From Yimella sp. (GTDB lineage Bacteria > Actinomycetota > Actinomycetes > Actinomycetales > Dermatophilaceae): 5,003 nt of DNA. Shown in pieces: positions 4,974 to 5,003 of the stretch. Position numbers and translations under genes: made by a program. The DNA lies in contig JASLFY010000410.1 in assembly GCA_030150425.1 (NCBI GenBank), forward strand, positions 1 through 5,003. The letters are read 5' to 3'. The notes beneath the pieces were generated by a model that worked only from the letters and a program-made list of their open reading frames with translations, did no database searches and was not told the origin of the DNA. The first letter of the stretch is position 1. Each line of letters begins with the position of its first letter.

Positions 4974-5003
4974 GATCGGCTGAGACCCGCGCGACCGACC
5001 GGA

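Noticed and set aside
4531..4974. A plus-strand open frame continuing past rdgB through the tRNA region
   Set aside because: It is a shifted frame of rdgB that ends by translating the antisense of a tRNA, a common false gene.
1..5003. Mobile element, integration site duplication, CRISPR or riboswitch
   Set aside because: I saw no transposase or integrase, no direct repeats of the tRNA 3' end, no spaced repeats, and no intergenic space longer than 84 bases that could hold a structured leader.

Overview
The window is about two-thirds G+C with strong G/C third-position codon bias. It uses GTG starts, leaderless-type promoters and a gene order (murI, metallo-hydrolase, rph, rdgB) that is familiar from Actinomycetota, including Mycobacterium tuberculosis Rv1338-Rv1341. 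I infer a high-GC actinobacterium, possibly a Micrococcales lineage; the family-level guess is weak. Nothing suggests a phage, plasmid, insertion sequence or CRISPR array.

Layout, left to right. Positions 1-393 hold the 3' part of a fumarylacetoacetate hydrolase (FAH) family gene. An 84-base gap follows, with a small hairpin and a likely leaderless promoter. Next come murI (glutamate racemase, 478-1302) and, overlapping it by 10 bases, a metallo-beta-lactamase-fold hydrolase of the Rv1339 type (1293-2075). A small YqeY-like gene (2092-2439) runs on the minus strand, convergent with the hydrolase gene. It is divergent from an S66-family serine peptidase gene (2489-3514) that resembles the MccF subgroup in the spacing of its catalytic residues. 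Then rph (RNase PH, 3540-4295) has its own leaderless promoter and overlaps rdgB (XTP/dITP pyrophosphatase, 4292-4882) by 4 bases. A minus-strand tRNA gene (4884-4958) ends one base after the rdgB stop.

Most of this is a housekeeping block. MurI supplies D-glutamate for peptidoglycan, the S66 peptidase may trim peptidoglycan peptides or peptide-nucleotides, RNase PH trims tRNA 3' ends, RdgB cleans the nucleotide pool, and the metallo-hydrolase may hydrolyse cyclic nucleotides. The YqeY-like gene and the S66 gene sit inside a block that is contiguous in mycobacteria.

The most unusual item is the tRNA. It has a UAG anticodon, which would read the leucine codon CUA, but only a 5-nt variable loop, whereas bacterial leucine tRNAs have a long variable arm. 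A second pattern is that three genes have a TANNNT hexamer 6-7 bases before the start codon, as expected for leaderless mRNAs. I see no clearly undescribed multi-gene system here.
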